DNA from: Komagataeibacter saccharivorans | Lineage (GTDB): Bacteria > Pseudomonadota > Alphaproteobacteria > Acetobacterales > Acetobacteraceae | Reading direction: 5' to 3' | Assembly: GCF_003207825.1 (NCBI RefSeq) | Contig: NZ_NKTY01000002.1 | Coordinates: 62,001 to 126,000, forward strand | DNA: 64,000 nt | Program-made: the position numbers and the translations under genes | Shown here: positions 1 through 9,779 of the stretch, piece after piece | Layout of the letters: each line of letters opens with the position of its first letter | Numbering within the stretch: the stretch's first letter is position 1 | The notes under the pieces: generated by a model | What the model was told of the DNA's origin: nothing | What the model saw: the letters and a program-made list of their open reading frames with translations, nothing else | The model's database searches: none

Positions 1-198
1 GTCTAACGGACCAGCGACCAATAAGGACCCCCACCTGCGTGGCAGCCCGATTGCCAGAACGCTTGACGTCGTTGCGTAACCTCAGAGGGCCAGTGGCACG
101 TGCGTTGTTGCGTAGGGAGCGCATATGCGGACAATACGCGCGTGACGCAATAGAAAAATTATTCCTATGGAAGGTTTTTCATTTAGGGTCGGGGGATC

Positions 199-1257
199 GT
201 GGCACAATCTCCACAGCCGCCACCCACCCGATCGCCTGCACGGCCTGACGGGTCAATTACCAGCATACAGGACACGAAGCCCGCATTGATTGGTTCCTCC
301 TCTACCCAGATTGATATGACGGACATGCCCCCGCCCGCCCCATCGCTGCCCAATTTCTCCATGCAGCAGGTCAGGAAGGTGCTGCGGCAGGTGCTGCGCA
401 ACATCATATCCGACCAGATCACGCTGGCAGCGGCGGGGTGCGCCTTCTACGCCACGCTTTCGCTGTTTCCTGCCATGAGTACGCTGATCTCGCTGTACGG
501 GCTGCTGTTCGATCCGCAGACGGTGGAACCGCAGCTTGTGGTGCTGCGCAACCTGCTGCCGCCTTCCGCCTATGACATGATCGGCGCGCGCATCCACCTT
601 CTGGTGGCCGAATCGCATTCCTCGCTCACGCTCAACCTGATCGTATCGACCACCATCGCCACATGGTCGGCATCGGCTGCCACGCGCTCGCTCATCATGG
701 CGATGAATGTTGCCTACAACACCCCGGAAACCCGAAGCTTCCTGCGGTTCCAGGCCATGGGCATGGCGCTGACGTTCTGCTCCATCTGTGGCGGCATCCT
801 GACACTGGCGCTGATGGTGGCGCTGCCGTTCCTTCTGGATTACCTGCCGCAGCGGCTGAATCTGGCGGCCCCGCCGGGTTCGGTGGAACTGCTGGTGCGG
901 ATGGGTGGCCCCATCCTCATGCTGCTGTTCGTGCTGTCGCTGTGTTCGGTCCTGTACCGATTCGGACCCAACCGGCCCCATACCTACTGGCGCTGCATCC
1001 TGCCCGGTTCGGTCGGGGCGACGGTGCTGTGGCTGCTGTCATCGGTGGGTTTTTCCTATTACGTCAGCCACATCGCGGGCTACAGCGTGACCTATGGGCC
1101 GCTGGGGGCGTTCATCGCCATCATGATGTGGTTTTACGTATCGGCCTATGTCGTGCTGCTGGGCGCGGAACTGAACGCGGGGCTGGAAATCGAACTGAAG
1201 CTGCGCTGCTCACCTGAAAAGACGATGGAAGGCTGGACAAAGCACCAGCGCCTGTAA
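199..1257 (+). CDS. YihY/BrkB family inner-membrane protein
   Basis: A 352-residue integral membrane protein of the YihY/virulence factor BrkB family (once called RNase BN); the molecular function of this family is not settled. About six hydrophobic segments begin near residue 75, after a Pro/Ser/Thr-rich soluble head. Family-typical stretches are AAGCAFYATLSLFPA near residue 74 and YGPLGAFIAIMMWFYVSAYVVLLGAELNA near the C-terminus, which I recognise as the BrkB signature region. The start used is GTG at 199, behind a G-rich stretch; ATG at 315 is an alternative that would drop the low-complexity head. It stands alone. The stop is followed by about 215 bases without a gene, containing a GC-rich hairpin but no U-tract. 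Confidence 0.85.
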   Translation: MAQSPQPPPTRSPARPDGSITSIQDTKPALIGSSSTQIDMTDMPPPAPSLPNFSMQQVRKVLRQVLRNIISDQITLAAAGCAFYATLSLFPAMSTLISLYGLLFDPQTVEPQLVVLRNLLPPSAYDMIGARIHLLVAESHSSLTLNLIVSTTIATWSASAATRSLIMAMNVAYNTPETRSFLRFQAMGMALTFCSICGGILTLALMVALPFLLDYLPQRLNLAAPPGSVELLVRMGGPILMLLFVLSLCSVLYRFGPNRPHTYWRCILPGSVGATVLWLLSSVGFSYYVSHIAGYSVTYGPLGAFIAIMMWFYVSAYVVLLGAELNAGLEIELKLRCSPEKTMEGWTKHQRL

Positions 1258-1474
1258 CAGCCGGGCGGCTTCACGGCACCCGCCGGGGGCAGGCCGGTCC
1301 GGTCCGGGCAGGACCGGAATATCTGCCTGCGCAGTCCATCCACGGCTCTTTGCAGCCAACTTACCCACCGGCCACCTGAAATCGGTGATGTACGGAGCGG
1401 AACAGGACAGCCCTGAAAACCGGCTGCCATTCAGGAAACGTGAAAAATCCCGCTACCAGCACACCACGGACGCT

Positions 1475-2029
1475 TCAGCGCGGTGCGCTGGCGACTTCAT
1501 CCTCAGGTCGTGCGGGTTCTATGGCGACGGGCGATGTGCCAGCGCCCAGCATGCCAAGCTGGCGCGCAGCCTCCGGTGAGAGATCAATGATGCGGTGGCC
1601 ATGAAACGGCCCGCGATCATTCACCCGGACCACCACCGAACGCCCCGTCCGCATGGAACGCACGCGCAGACGGGTGCCGAGTGGCAGCAGGGGGTGCGCC
1701 GCCGTCAGCGCATCAGGATCGAATGTTTCACCCGATGCCGTGGCACGGGACATTTTTCCACCCGTACTATACCAGCTTGCCATGCCATGCTGGTGCCAGT
1801 TTTCGGGAACGGATGTCATCACAGGCGACCGGACCACGCCCCGCGCATGTTCATGCGTCGTTGCACAGGCAGCATGCTCGGTGCCCGACGCAACGAACAG
1901 AAGACATGTAACCACAACCGAACACACAAACCGCGCCGCGCCGTGACTCGCCTCCTCATCACCACGTCGGTGATCGGGATACCCTGTCATTCGTGCCGTA
2001 TAGCACAGTGAGCACCGATATCCTACCAT
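1475..2029 (-). CDS. RlpA-like double-psi beta-barrel lipoprotein/secreted protein
   Basis: A septal ring lytic transglycosylase RlpA-family protein of 184 residues. The C-terminal half holds the double-psi beta-barrel: the GMASWYS start motif, the TASGETFD turn, and VRVNDRGPFHGHRIIDLSPEAA, which carries the family's conserved NDRGPF. Family members cleave naked glycan strands of peptidoglycan or act as cell-wall accessory proteins. A hydrophobic export segment (about residues 35-52) precedes the domain. The start at 2029 has a very good Shine-Dalgarno (GGGAGGCGAAG directly before ATG); the frame is open further upstream, but no upstream start is as good. There is no SPOR domain, so this is a short RlpA. 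It is divergent from aroQ, with about 120 bases between them. Confidence 0.85.
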   Translation of the reverse strand: MVGYRCSLCYTARMTGYPDHRRGDEEASHGAARFVCSVVVTCLLFVASGTEHAACATTHEHARGVVRSPVMTSVPENWHQHGMASWYSTGGKMSRATASGETFDPDALTAAHPLLPLGTRLRVRSMRTGRSVVVRVNDRGPFHGHRIIDLSPEAARQLGMLGAGTSPVAIEPARPEDEVASAPR

Positions 2030-2152
2030 CTTCGCCTCCCCCCTGCGGGACGGATTCCCGCGTGGCGCGGAAGCCCGCCGGCATGGACCCTGCGGGCGCG
2101 CAGGCACGAACGGACTTGGAACCGGAGTGCGGGCGTGCTAGGCGCGTGCATC

Positions 2153-2608
2153 ATGGAGCGCCCTCTCATTGCCGTGCTGAACGGCCCCAACCTGAACATG
2201 CTCGGACTGCGACAGCCCGAGGTCTATGGTCACGCCACGCTTGATGACGTGGAACAGGTCTGCGTCCAGGCTGCCGAACGCCTGGATGTCGCCATTGATT
2301 TCCGCCAGACCAATGGCGAGGGGGAACTCGTATCCTGGATACAGGAATGCCGGGGCCGCGCGCGCGGCATCATCATCAACCCGGCTGCCTACTCCCACAC
2401 TTCCGTTGCCCTGCTCGACGCGCTGCTTGCCGTTGATCTGCCGGTGATCGAGGTGCACATTTCCAATATTCACCGCCGTGAAGCCTTCCGTCATCACTCC
2501 TACGTTTCCCGCGCCGCCATTGGCGTTATCTGCGGGCTTGGCGTACGGGGCTATGCGCTTGCGCTTCAGGCCATGACAGACATGATTCTGGACGAGGACG
2601 ATCAATGA
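2153..2608 (+). CDS. aroQ: 3-dehydroquinate dehydratase, type II
   Basis: Converts 3-dehydroquinate to 3-dehydroshikimate in the shikimate pathway, as a dodecameric cytosolic type II enzyme. The N-terminal NGPNLNMLG motif, the tyrosine-bearing PEVYG loop, the NPAAYSHTSVAL segment with the active-site histidine loop, and EVHISNIHRREAFR are all present. The length of 151 residues is normal. ATG at 2153 is chosen because MERPLIAVLNGPN matches the family start; GTG at 2135 would add six residues. Its stop overlaps the accB start (ATGA), so aroQ-accB-accC are translationally coupled, a common arrangement in Alphaproteobacteria. Confidence 0.95.
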   Translation: MERPLIAVLNGPNLNMLGLRQPEVYGHATLDDVEQVCVQAAERLDVAIDFRQTNGEGELVSWIQECRGRARGIIINPAAYSHTSVALLDALLAVDLPVIEVHISNIHRREAFRHHSYVSRAAIGVICGLGVRGYALALQAMTDMILDEDDQ

Positions 2609-3060
2609 GCCGACTGCTCGTGGATGCGGATGCCATTCGGGCATTGGCCGAAATTCTGACCGATACCGGCCTGACCGAAATCGAAATCGCGGAAAAGGAC
2701 AACCGCATCCGCGTTGTCCGCGCAGCCGCCCCGGTGGCGCATGCCGTGCCCGCCCCGGCCCCTGTCGCCGCACCGGTCGCGGTTGCGACCCCGGCGCCAG
2801 CGCCCGTCACCGACCCGTCCAAGCATCCCGGCGCCGTGACCAGCCCGATGGTGGGCGTGGCCTATCTTGCGCCCGACCCGTCCTCCCCGCCGTTCGTGAC
2901 GGAAGGCCAGCAGGTCAGCGCGGGCCAGACGCTGCTGCTGATCGAGGCGATGAAAACCTTCAATCAGATCAAGGCCCCGCGCGCGGGCACGCTGAGCCGG
3001 ATTCTGGTCCAGTCGGGTGACCCGGTCGAGTTCGGCGAAGCGCTGGTCATCATAGAGTAA
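2605..3060 (+). CDS. accB: acetyl-CoA carboxylase biotin carboxyl carrier protein
   Basis: Carries the biotin cofactor of acetyl-CoA carboxylase, the first committed step of fatty-acid synthesis. The 151-residue protein has an N-terminal AccC-interacting region, an Ala/Pro/Val-rich swinging linker (about residues 41-70), and a C-terminal biotinyl domain with the EAMKT motif; Lys117 should be biotinylated. The domain ends in the typical [14 protein letters not shown]. It overlaps aroQ by 4 bases and accC by one base (TAATG), so the carrier and the biotin carboxylase are made together. The transferase subunit AccD lies far away in this window (60028-60894); AccA is not seen. Confidence 0.96.
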   Translation: MSRLLVDADAIRALAEILTDTGLTEIEIAEKDNRIRVVRAAAPVAHAVPAPAPVAAPVAVATPAPAPVTDPSKHPGAVTSPMVGVAYLAPDPSSPPFVTEGQQVSAGQTLLLIEAMKTFNQIKAPRAGTLSRILVQSGDPVEFGEALVIIE

Positions 3061-4406
3061 TGTTTTCCAAGATCCTGATCGCCAATCGCGGCGAGATCGC
3101 CCTGCGCATCCTGCGGGCCTGCCGCGAACTGGGCATTCCGACCGTAGCCGTCCATTCCACGGCTGATGCGGACGCCATGCATGTCCGTCTGGCGGATGAA
3201 GCCGTGTGCATCGGGCCGCCAGCCAGCCGCGACTCGTATCTGAATGTCGCGGCCATCCTGTCGGCAGCCACCATTACCGGCGCGGATGCCATCCATCCGG
3301 GTTACGGCTTCCTGTCGGAAAATGCCGACTTCGCGGAAACGGTGGAAGCCCACGGCATCACCTTCATCGGCCCGACGGCCGAGCATATCCGCATGATGGG
3401 CGACAAGATCACCGCCAAGACCACCATGATGGCGCTGGGCGTGCCGCTGGTCCCCGGATCGGATGGCGCGCTGGAAAACCTTGAGCAGGCGCGCGAAGTC
3501 GCCGCCCGCGTGGGGTATCCCGTGCTGATCAAGGCGGCGGCAGGCGGCGGTGGACGTGGCATGAAGGTCGCCCCCACCGAAGCCGATCTGGAAGAGGCAT
3601 GGAGCGTTGCGCGCACCGAAGCCCGCGCAGCCTTCGGCAATGACGAGGTCTATCTCGAAAAATACCTCGACAAGCCGCGCCATATCGAACTCCAGATCAT
3701 GGCCGACACGCATGGCAACGTGGTGCATTTTGGCGAGCGTGACTGTTCGCTCCAGCGCCGCCACCAGAAGCTGCTCGAAGAGGCGGGTTCTCCCGCCCTG
3801 ACCGCGCAGCAGCGTGACGAGATCGGGGAAATCGCGACATCCGCCCTGACCAGGCTGGGTTACCGCAACGCCGGAACGCTGGAATTCCTGTATCAGGATG
3901 GACAGTTCTGCTTCATCGAGATGAATACCCGCCTGCAGGTGGAACATCCGGTGACGGAAATGGTGTGCGACGTGGATCTGGTGCGGGAACAGATCCGCAT
4001 CGCGGCGGGCGAACCCATGGGTTACAGCCAGTCGGACATCCACTTCTCCGGCCATGCGATCGAATGCCGCATCAACGCGGAAGATCCGCAGAGCTTCATG
4101 CCCACTCCGGGCACGATCACCGTCTATCATCCGCCGGGTGGGCTGGGCGTACGAATCGACAGCGCGCTTTACGCGGGCTATCGCGTTCCCCCCTATTACG
4201 ACAGCATGATCGCCAAGCTGATCGTGCGTGCGCCGACACGGCTGGAAGCCATCGAACGCATGCGTCGGGCTCTGGATGAATTCGTGATCGAAGGGGTCAA
4301 GACCGTCATCCCGCTACACCGCAGGATTCTGGATGACCCCCAGTTCCGCAAGGGTGACTACACCATCCACTGGCTGGAAAATTTCGTGGCCCGGCAGCAG
4401 GGCTAG
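3060..4406 (+). CDS. accC: acetyl-CoA carboxylase biotin carboxylase subunit
   Basis: ATP-dependent carboxylation of the biotin on AccB. The 448-residue length is standard. The N-terminal domain starts with the typical [17 protein letters not shown]. The ATP-grasp domain has the glycine-rich loop [12 protein letters not shown] near residues 158-169 and the catalytic block [14 protein letters not shown] near 287-300. The C-terminal domain carries [13 protein letters not shown]. The ATG overlaps the accB stop. It is the last gene of the aroQ-accB-accC unit and is followed within 30 bases by a strong intrinsic terminator. Confidence 0.97.
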   Translation: MFSKILIANRGEIALRILRACRELGIPTVAVHSTADADAMHVRLADEAVCIGPPASRDSYLNVAAILSAATITGADAIHPGYGFLSENADFAETVEAHGITFIGPTAEHIRMMGDKITAKTTMMALGVPLVPGSDGALENLEQAREVAARVGYPVLIKAAAGGGGRGMKVAPTEADLEEAWSVARTEARAAFGNDEVYLEKYLDKPRHIELQIMADTHGNVVHFGERDCSLQRRHQKLLEEAGSPALTAQQRDEIGEIATSALTRLGYRNAGTLEFLYQDGQFCFIEMNTRLQVEHPVTEMVCDVDLVREQIRIAAGEPMGYSQSDIHFSGHAIECRINAEDPQSFMPTPGTITVYHPPGGLGVRIDSALYAGYRVPPYYDSMIAKLIVRAPTRLEAIERMRRALDEFVIEGVKTVIPLHRRILDDPQFRKGDYTIHWLENFVARQQG

Positions 4407-4434
4407 GAACGCTTTCACGGCCACAGGTCATAGG

Positions 4435-4472
4435 AAAGGGGGCATGTCCAATGCGGATATGCCCCCTTTTCT
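4435..4472 (+). terminator. Rho-independent terminator of aroQ-accB-accC
   Basis: A perfect 11-bp inverted repeat, AAAGGGGGCAT (4435-4445) and ATGCCCCCTTT (4459-4469), with a 13-base loop and a short T-run on the plus strand. It lies 28 bases after the accC stop. The A-run on the 5' side means it could also slow minus-strand transcription coming from the FUSC gene. Confidence 0.85.
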
Positions 4473-4551
4473 GTATCGCCACATCATACGCGGCACGCAG
4501 GACGGATACCCCACCGACCCGCCCGGTTACGGATTTTCCGCGCCTGCCCGT

Positions 4552-6786
4552 TCAGGCCATGACCGGGTCAAGATAGGGGCTGGAAGCATCGAAGAACTTC
4601 TGGTTGTGATCCAGTTCATACGAAATCACGTACATGCAGCTCAATGCCCGGTCGATTTCCAGACGCACGCCCAGATTGTCCGCCTTCCCCGCCATTTCCT
4701 GCAAATGGACGATGGCGAATTTGGCGGAACGCGCGGTCCGGCCATAATGGCCACCGTAACGTCCACTGAACTGCGCCATGCGTCCCATCATGTCACTGAC
4801 CACGCGCTGGGCCTCTGGCGGTAGCTGGTGGCGTTCCAGAATGGTGCGCAGGCGGATCACATTCAGCCCGATGGTCATGGCGGACAGGATGCCCTGCAGA
4901 TAGGCGTCGATGATCGTATCGGGCGTATCCTCCGCATTGGTCAGCAGCCGCACGAAGCGGTCCACATTATGCTCGACCACATACAGGGTAGTCGGCAGCA
5001 CGCGCGCCCGCGCGACATAGCGCAGGCCACGCAGGATGCCGGTACGCATCTGCCAGCGCATGTCATTGGTATCGAACGGCAGGATCAGCCGGAAGGCCCA
5101 CATGGCGTACCACAGACCAAGGATCAGCGGCATGGCGGTGTTGAAAAACGCCACTTCATCCAGCCGGGACTGATTGCCCGGCCCCAGCAGGATCGGCAGG
5201 AACAGGTTATAGGAGACCGCCCCCAGCACCAGCGCCGGATAGGCAAAGGCCAGCCCGCCCGCCAGCATGGGCAGGAACAGGCATGCGGCCATGATTTCGT
5301 ACGTAGTGGGCGACGCCAGCCGCCACAGCACCAGTACACCCGCCATGAGGGAGGCAATGATGGCCCCGCCCAGAAAGGCGCGGGTGGCCAGCGCTGGCTT
5401 TTCCAGCGTGGAAAACAGGCTGCATACGATCGAGACGAACATCATGAAGGTCAGCCCCGCCGACCATGACGTGGTGATCCAGATGACGCCTGACCCGAAA
5501 ACGGTGACGGAGGCCCGCAGGCTGTTGGTGAAAGCCTGCTGCCAGTCCCGGAAGGTCTTGAGCCGGTAATGAAAATGATCATGCAGCAACGGATGGCGGC
5601 TGGCATCGAACTGAAGCAGCGCCTGTTCCAGTTCGTCCAGCATGACGCCCAGCGCATGATTGAGCATGCGCTGCTGCGACAGCATCTCCACCAGTTGCGG
5701 ATCGGGTGGCAGGCTGCCGGGGGTACCCATTTCCTCATCAAGGGAATCGGTCACGCTCTGCCTGCAGGCGGCCTGCAGGTCGGCCAGACGGGCCAGCACG
5801 GGCGATATGTCATCGCTGGCGTCCAGTTGCGGGGCCATGTCCTTCAGAAAGGCCTGCACCTTGCTCGATGTCGCCCGGAAAGCGGCTCCCGGCGTGCCCC
5901 CCGGCCCGTTCATGAGGGCAGCAAGATCCAGCCCGCGTGACAGCAGCATCGCCACCCGCGCAAGGGCCGCACGCGCATGGTCGCCTTCATGCCCGCGATG
6001 GGAGCCCATCTCGACTTCGGCAAACTCGATCTGGTCGCTCAGCGTGGTGATATTGGTAAAGACGCCGCGCGCCTTGCGCAGGATCTGGGCATCGCCCGAC
6101 AGCAGGGCGGCCAGCGTCTGGCCCGCACCGTCGATGGCTGTCAGGAAATTATGGGCCAGACGGTCCTGCGCGCGCTCCTCCAGCCGGAACTGGAACAGGG
6201 AGGACACGGTCGTCTCCAGCACGATGCCCAGCACGATATAGGTCGCGCGTGCCATTGCCGTCATGAAGATGTGCTGGGGGTCGGCTATCCCGTCAAGCGA
6301 GATGATGGCGTAGGTGAACCCGCTCGCCCGCATGCCGTGGATACGGTAATTGGTCATGGTGGCGGGGCCGGGCAGCAGCGTGCCGATGAAACAGAACAGT
6401 CCGATCCCGGCGGCAAGCATCAGGATGAACATGACCGGGGCCTGTGGAAAGGCCGCAACCAGCATGACGGCGCATATCGTGCCCACCACCATGCCGAACA
6501 GATGCCATCGCGCCTTGGCCACGCTCTTGCCGCGCGTGCCCTGCGCCACCATCCATACCGTCAGTGCCGCCCATTGCGGGCTGCCCAGTTCCCACCACAG
6601 GGCAATGCCCAGCGCGATGAGCGAGGTGATGGTCGTGCGCAGCGCATAACCGAATGTGAAGATACCGGGTGCGTACAGCCAGCGCAGATGATCCTGCCGC
6701 GGGGTCATGCCCGGCGGCCACAGGCGCCTGAAAAAATCGCGGACCTGATCCTGGAAGCGGATCAGGGAAAGCTCAAGACCTTTCAT
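4552..6786 (-). CDS. FUSC family (YccS/AaeB-like) membrane exporter
   Basis: A 744-residue fusaric-acid-resistance-like (FUSC) protein, probably an inner-membrane pump for aromatic or other organic acids, although substrates are rarely known. It has the two-module plan of the family: a first block of about five to six transmembrane segments (about residues 40-195), a long cytosolic region rich in charged helices (about 200-410), a second transmembrane block (about 415-545), and a cytosolic tail. The first block contains SPQWAALTVWMVAQGTRG, similar to the conserved FUSC entry motif. The start ATG at 6786 follows an AGG and a more distant GGGAGG. No membrane-fusion partner is adjacent, so the gene appears to stand alone. 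Confidence 0.85.
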   Translation of the reverse strand: MKGLELSLIRFQDQVRDFFRRLWPPGMTPRQDHLRWLYAPGIFTFGYALRTTITSLIALGIALWWELGSPQWAALTVWMVAQGTRGKSVAKARWHLFGMVVGTICAVMLVAAFPQAPVMFILMLAAGIGLFCFIGTLLPGPATMTNYRIHGMRASGFTYAIISLDGIADPQHIFMTAMARATYIVLGIVLETTVSSLFQFRLEERAQDRLAHNFLTAIDGAGQTLAALLSGDAQILRKARGVFTNITTLSDQIEFAEVEMGSHRGHEGDHARAALARVAMLLSRGLDLAALMNGPGGTPGAAFRATSSKVQAFLKDMAPQLDASDDISPVLARLADLQAACRQSVTDSLDEEMGTPGSLPPDPQLVEMLSQQRMLNHALGVMLDELEQALLQFDASRHPLLHDHFHYRLKTFRDWQQAFTNSLRASVTVFGSGVIWITTSWSAGLTFMMFVSIVCSLFSTLEKPALATRAFLGGAIIASLMAGVLVLWRLASPTTYEIMAACLFLPMLAGGLAFAYPALVLGAVSYNLFLPILLGPGNQSRLDEVAFFNTAMPLILGLWYAMWAFRLILPFDTNDMRWQMRTGILRGLRYVARARVLPTTLYVVEHNVDRFVRLLTNAEDTPDTIIDAYLQGILSAMTIGLNVIRLRTILERHQLPPEAQRVVSDMMGRMAQFSGRYGGHYGRTARSAKFAIVHLQEMAGKADNLGVRLEIDRALSCMYVISYELDHNQKFFDASSPYLDPVMA

Positions 6787-6910
6787 CCTGGCGTTCAGCC
6801 TCCCCTGTCAAACACGATCCACGCATACTGTTACATCATACGGCCCGAACGAACAGGGCCACAGCCGGGTGGCAGCGTGTACGCCATGCCACGCGCACCC
6901 GGCGCAGTTC

Positions 6911-7441
6911 CTATTCCTCGTAGGAGACGAGGGTCTTGACCGGAATATCCAGACGGTTGCGGCCACCAAGCCCCGTCAGTTCGATCATGGTCGCAGCCCC
7001 CACCACATTGGCCCCGACCTTGCGCAGCAGGGAAATGGAGGCGACCAGCGTGCCACCCGTGGCCAGCAGGTCATCCATCACCACCACACGCTGGCCGGGC
7101 TGGATCGCATCGGACTGGATGTGCAGCGAATCGGACCCGTATTCCAGATCGTAGCTGTAGGACACCGTCTCACCCGGCAGCTTGCCCGGCTTGCGCAGCA
7201 TCACCAGCCCGCAGCCCAGACGGCTGGCCAGGGGGGCCGCGGTCAGGAACCCGCGCGATTCGATGGCGGCAAGCATGTCCGGCGCCCAGGGTGCGACGGC
7301 GGCGGCCAGACGGCCCATGGCGATCTGCCACGCATCGGCGTCGCGCATCAGGGTGGAAATGTCGTAAAACAGGATACCGGGCTTGGGGAAATCCGGAATG
7401 TTACGGATGTATTGTTTCAGATCGATCTTGGCGGTCGTCAT
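6911..7441 (-). CDS. apt: adenine phosphoribosyltransferase
   Basis: Purine salvage: adenine plus PRPP gives AMP and pyrophosphate. The 176-residue protein opens with the family sequence [22 protein letters not shown]. It has the AAIESRGF segment, [10 protein letters not shown], and the PRPP-binding loop [13 protein letters not shown] at about residues 120-132. Full length, with an ordinary ATG start. It is transcribed toward the FUSC gene with about 120 bases between them, and about 180 bases separate it from the upstream exporter, so it is probably its own transcription unit. Confidence 0.95.
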   Translation of the reverse strand: MTTAKIDLKQYIRNIPDFPKPGILFYDISTLMRDADAWQIAMGRLAAAVAPWAPDMLAAIESRGFLTAAPLASRLGCGLVMLRKPGKLPGETVSYSYDLEYGSDSLHIQSDAIQPGQRVVVMDDLLATGGTLVASISLLRKVGANVVGAATMIELTGLGGRNRLDIPVKTLVSYEE

Positions 7442-7625
7442 GATCGGTGCGCAGTCCCCGTTGCGTGGTCATATAAATCCGGGACAGGCGTGCCCCGTTC
7501 ACGAAAATGTCGCCCTTGCAGACGGCTCCCCGCTGTAGCCGCCACGCGGCGGGGGGACAAGCCCATCGGCTCATGTTGCACATGCTTTGATATGCGCCCC
7601 GTGCGTTTTGTCATAACGGGAGATT

Positions 7626-8915
7626 TTATTCCTCCGTCTCCGCCGTGGCGGGCGGACGGGCCGGGCGCAGCACCACCATGACCATCATGATCGCGGCCCC
7701 CATCAGCATGACACCGGCCATCGGTATGGGGGAATTGGCGGGCAGCATGCCCACGAACGCACCCGCCACGGCACCCAGCACATATTGCAGCGTGCCCACG
7801 AAGGCCGAGGCGCTGCCCGCGAAGCGCGGATGATCCGCCAGCGCGCCAACGGTGGCGTTGGGGCCGACAATGCCCGTAGTGCCCAGTGAAACCATCATCG
7901 ACAGGATCAGGCAGCCCAGCATCCACAGGGGGGGATGACCGCCATGCTGCATGGCGAAGGCGATGACGATGGCCATCGCCGTCATGGCGATGGTGCCCGC
8001 AACCGCGACACCCACCGCCACGCCAAGGATGCGGCCCGCATCGATCCGCCCCACCAGCAGGCCGTTAAGCTGCGACGCCCCGATCATGCACACCGCGAAG
8101 ACCCCGAACATCATGCCGAAATGCGCAGGCGACAGCCCGAACTGGTTGATGAACACCGAAGGGGCGGCGGACAGGTAGGTAAAGGACATGAAACAGGCGA
8201 ACCCCGCGATCATCGCATGCGTGATGAAACCGCGATCGCGCGCCAGCATCACATAACGGCTGAACAGGGTTACGGGCGAAAACTCGCTGCGGTTCGCAGG
8301 CCGCAGCGTCTCGGGCAGGACACGCCAGATCAGCACGATGCAGATCAGGCCATACACGGCAGAAGCCCAGAAGATGGACCGCCACGATGCGATCGACAGC
8401 ACCATGCCACCCAGCGTGGGTGCCAGAATGGGCACGACCCCCATCACCAGCACCAGCCGCGACATGAGACGCGCGGATTCATTGCCATGCGACATGTCGC
8501 GCACGCAGGCGCTGGGAATGATGAGACTGGCCGATGCCCCCAGCGAGGCAATGAGGCGAAACGCGGAAAAGGTGAAGATATCCTGCGCCACCGCACACCC
8601 GACCGATGCCAGCGTATACACGAACGTGCCCACCAGCATGGGCACACGCCGCCCGAAACGGTCCGAAAGCGGCCCCATGGTGATCTGGCCGATCGCCAGC
8701 CCGACGAACCACACGGCCAGCGTCATCTGCGCCGACCCGGCGCGTCCGTGCAGCGTGTGTTCCAGCTCGGGGAAGGCAGGCAGGTATATGTCGGTCGATA
8801 CGGGACCGACCGCCGTCAGGAAACCAAGCAGGATGGCGATCCAGCCCATGGGGCGGACAGCCGTTTCCGGCGCGGGGGTTTCTGCTGAACGGCCCGCCAT
8901 TGCGGATGAGCCCAT
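7626..8915 (-). CDS. Bcr/CflA family drug-resistance MFS transporter
   Basis: A proton-driven multidrug exporter of the DHA1 Bcr/CflA type with about 12 transmembrane helices. Family markers are the DIYLPAFPEL segment after helix 1 and the motif-A loop GPLSDRFGRRVPML between helices 2 and 3. The start is set at ATG 8915 because GGAG lies six bases before it and the resulting length (429 residues) fits the family; the open frame extends 26 codons further, but that start has no ribosome-binding site. The last residues are Pro/Ala/Thr-rich. The substrate cannot be told from sequence. Confidence 0.9.
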   Translation of the reverse strand: MGSSAMAGRSAETPAPETAVRPMGWIAILLGFLTAVGPVSTDIYLPAFPELEHTLHGRAGSAQMTLAVWFVGLAIGQITMGPLSDRFGRRVPMLVGTFVYTLASVGCAVAQDIFTFSAFRLIASLGASASLIIPSACVRDMSHGNESARLMSRLVLVMGVVPILAPTLGGMVLSIASWRSIFWASAVYGLICIVLIWRVLPETLRPANRSEFSPVTLFSRYVMLARDRGFITHAMIAGFACFMSFTYLSAAPSVFINQFGLSPAHFGMMFGVFAVCMIGASQLNGLLVGRIDAGRILGVAVGVAVAGTIAMTAMAIVIAFAMQHGGHPPLWMLGCLILSMMVSLGTTGIVGPNATVGALADHPRFAGSASAFVGTLQYVLGAVAGAFVGMLPANSPIPMAGVMLMGAAIMMVMVVLRPARPPATAETEE

Positions 8916-9011
8916 GAGGCGCTCCAGTATTAAAAGACTTGTCGGGACTAGTAGACCAGCACGGCCCTGCTTTTCACCACCTAATTGCGGCATTTCTGCA
9001 ATTCGTTATTC

Positions 9012-9695
9012 CTATACCGCCCGGTTTCGCATACGCCGCATAAGCCACAGTCCCACCAGCGCGGACAGGCCGAACAGGACGGTGGCGATACCGATGCGCA
9101 GCGCCCCATCCAGCCGCGTGCCCGCACCAACCAGCACGAATACGACCGTCTGCGGCAGGCTGCCCAGCAACGTGGCGAACATGAAGGGCGCGACCCGCAC
9201 GCCCAGCATGCCGGACGCCAGACTGAGCAGCAGTGCCGAGCCCACCGGCATGAGGCGCAGCATCAGCACGGCGGCAAAGGGTTCGCGCCCCACCAACGCA
9301 TCCAGCCGCGCCATGACTGCATCCAGTCGCGCGGGCATGCGTGCCCCGCCAGCCCACCGCCCCCAGCCGTAACCGCACAGGGCGCCGGCAACGGTCGCCA
9401 GTGTCGCAAGCACGCAGCCCGCACCGATTCCGTAGGCGGCGCCAGCAGCAAAACACACCATCTGCCGCGGCAGCCCGACCGCGCAGGACAGGCTGGCCAC
9501 CGCAACGAACAGCACGACACCCCGCACCCCGGAATGAAGTGCCGGTCCCGCCGCAAGCATATGCCGCAGTCCCGGCATACGGCTGACCGCCACCGCCAGA
9601 ACGGCAAAAACCGCCAGCAGCAGCACCGGCCGCACCAGCATGCGCAGCGAAGCCGCAGGAGATGACGGGGGCGGTACGGCGTGCGGTAATGTCAT
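9012..9695 (-). CDS. TVP38/TMEM64 (SNARE-associated, DedA-like) membrane protein
   Basis: A polytopic membrane protein of 227 residues with the VTT/DedA core. FAAGAAYGIGAGCVLATLATVAGALCGYGWGR is the conserved reentrant and glycine-rich stretch, followed by LMLRLMPVG and LGSLPQTVVFVLVGAG. In other organisms these proteins are linked to lipid scrambling or flipping across membranes and to envelope homeostasis; the role here is unknown. Start choice is uncertain: ATG 9695 leaves room for a promoter opposite ctaA, while ATG 9740 would add 15 residues. It is divergent from ctaA. Confidence 0.8.
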   Translation of the reverse strand: MTLPHAVPPPSSPAASLRMLVRPVLLLAVFAVLAVAVSRMPGLRHMLAAGPALHSGVRGVVLFVAVASLSCAVGLPRQMVCFAAGAAYGIGAGCVLATLATVAGALCGYGWGRWAGGARMPARLDAVMARLDALVGREPFAAVLMLRLMPVGSALLLSLASGMLGVRVAPFMFATLLGSLPQTVVFVLVGAGTRLDGALRIGIATVLFGLSALVGLWLMRRMRNRAV

Positions 9696-9779
9696 GCGTG
9701 CGTCCCGTCCGGCAGTAATTATATACACCGCGCCTAGCATCGCCTTGCGGCGGACTGCAAGGGCGGTCTAAATCCGATT

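Noticed and set aside
39-248. Short plus-strand frame at the window start
   Set aside because: No ribosome-binding site, no recognisable sequence, and it overlaps the start of the YihY/BrkB gene.
1290-1320. CCGGTCC/GGACCGG hairpin after the YihY/BrkB gene
   Set aside because: No T-run; could be chance in GC-rich DNA.
5977-6939. 320-codon plus-strand frame
   Set aside because: Antisense to the FUSC gene, Gln/His/Arg-rich shadow sequence without family features.
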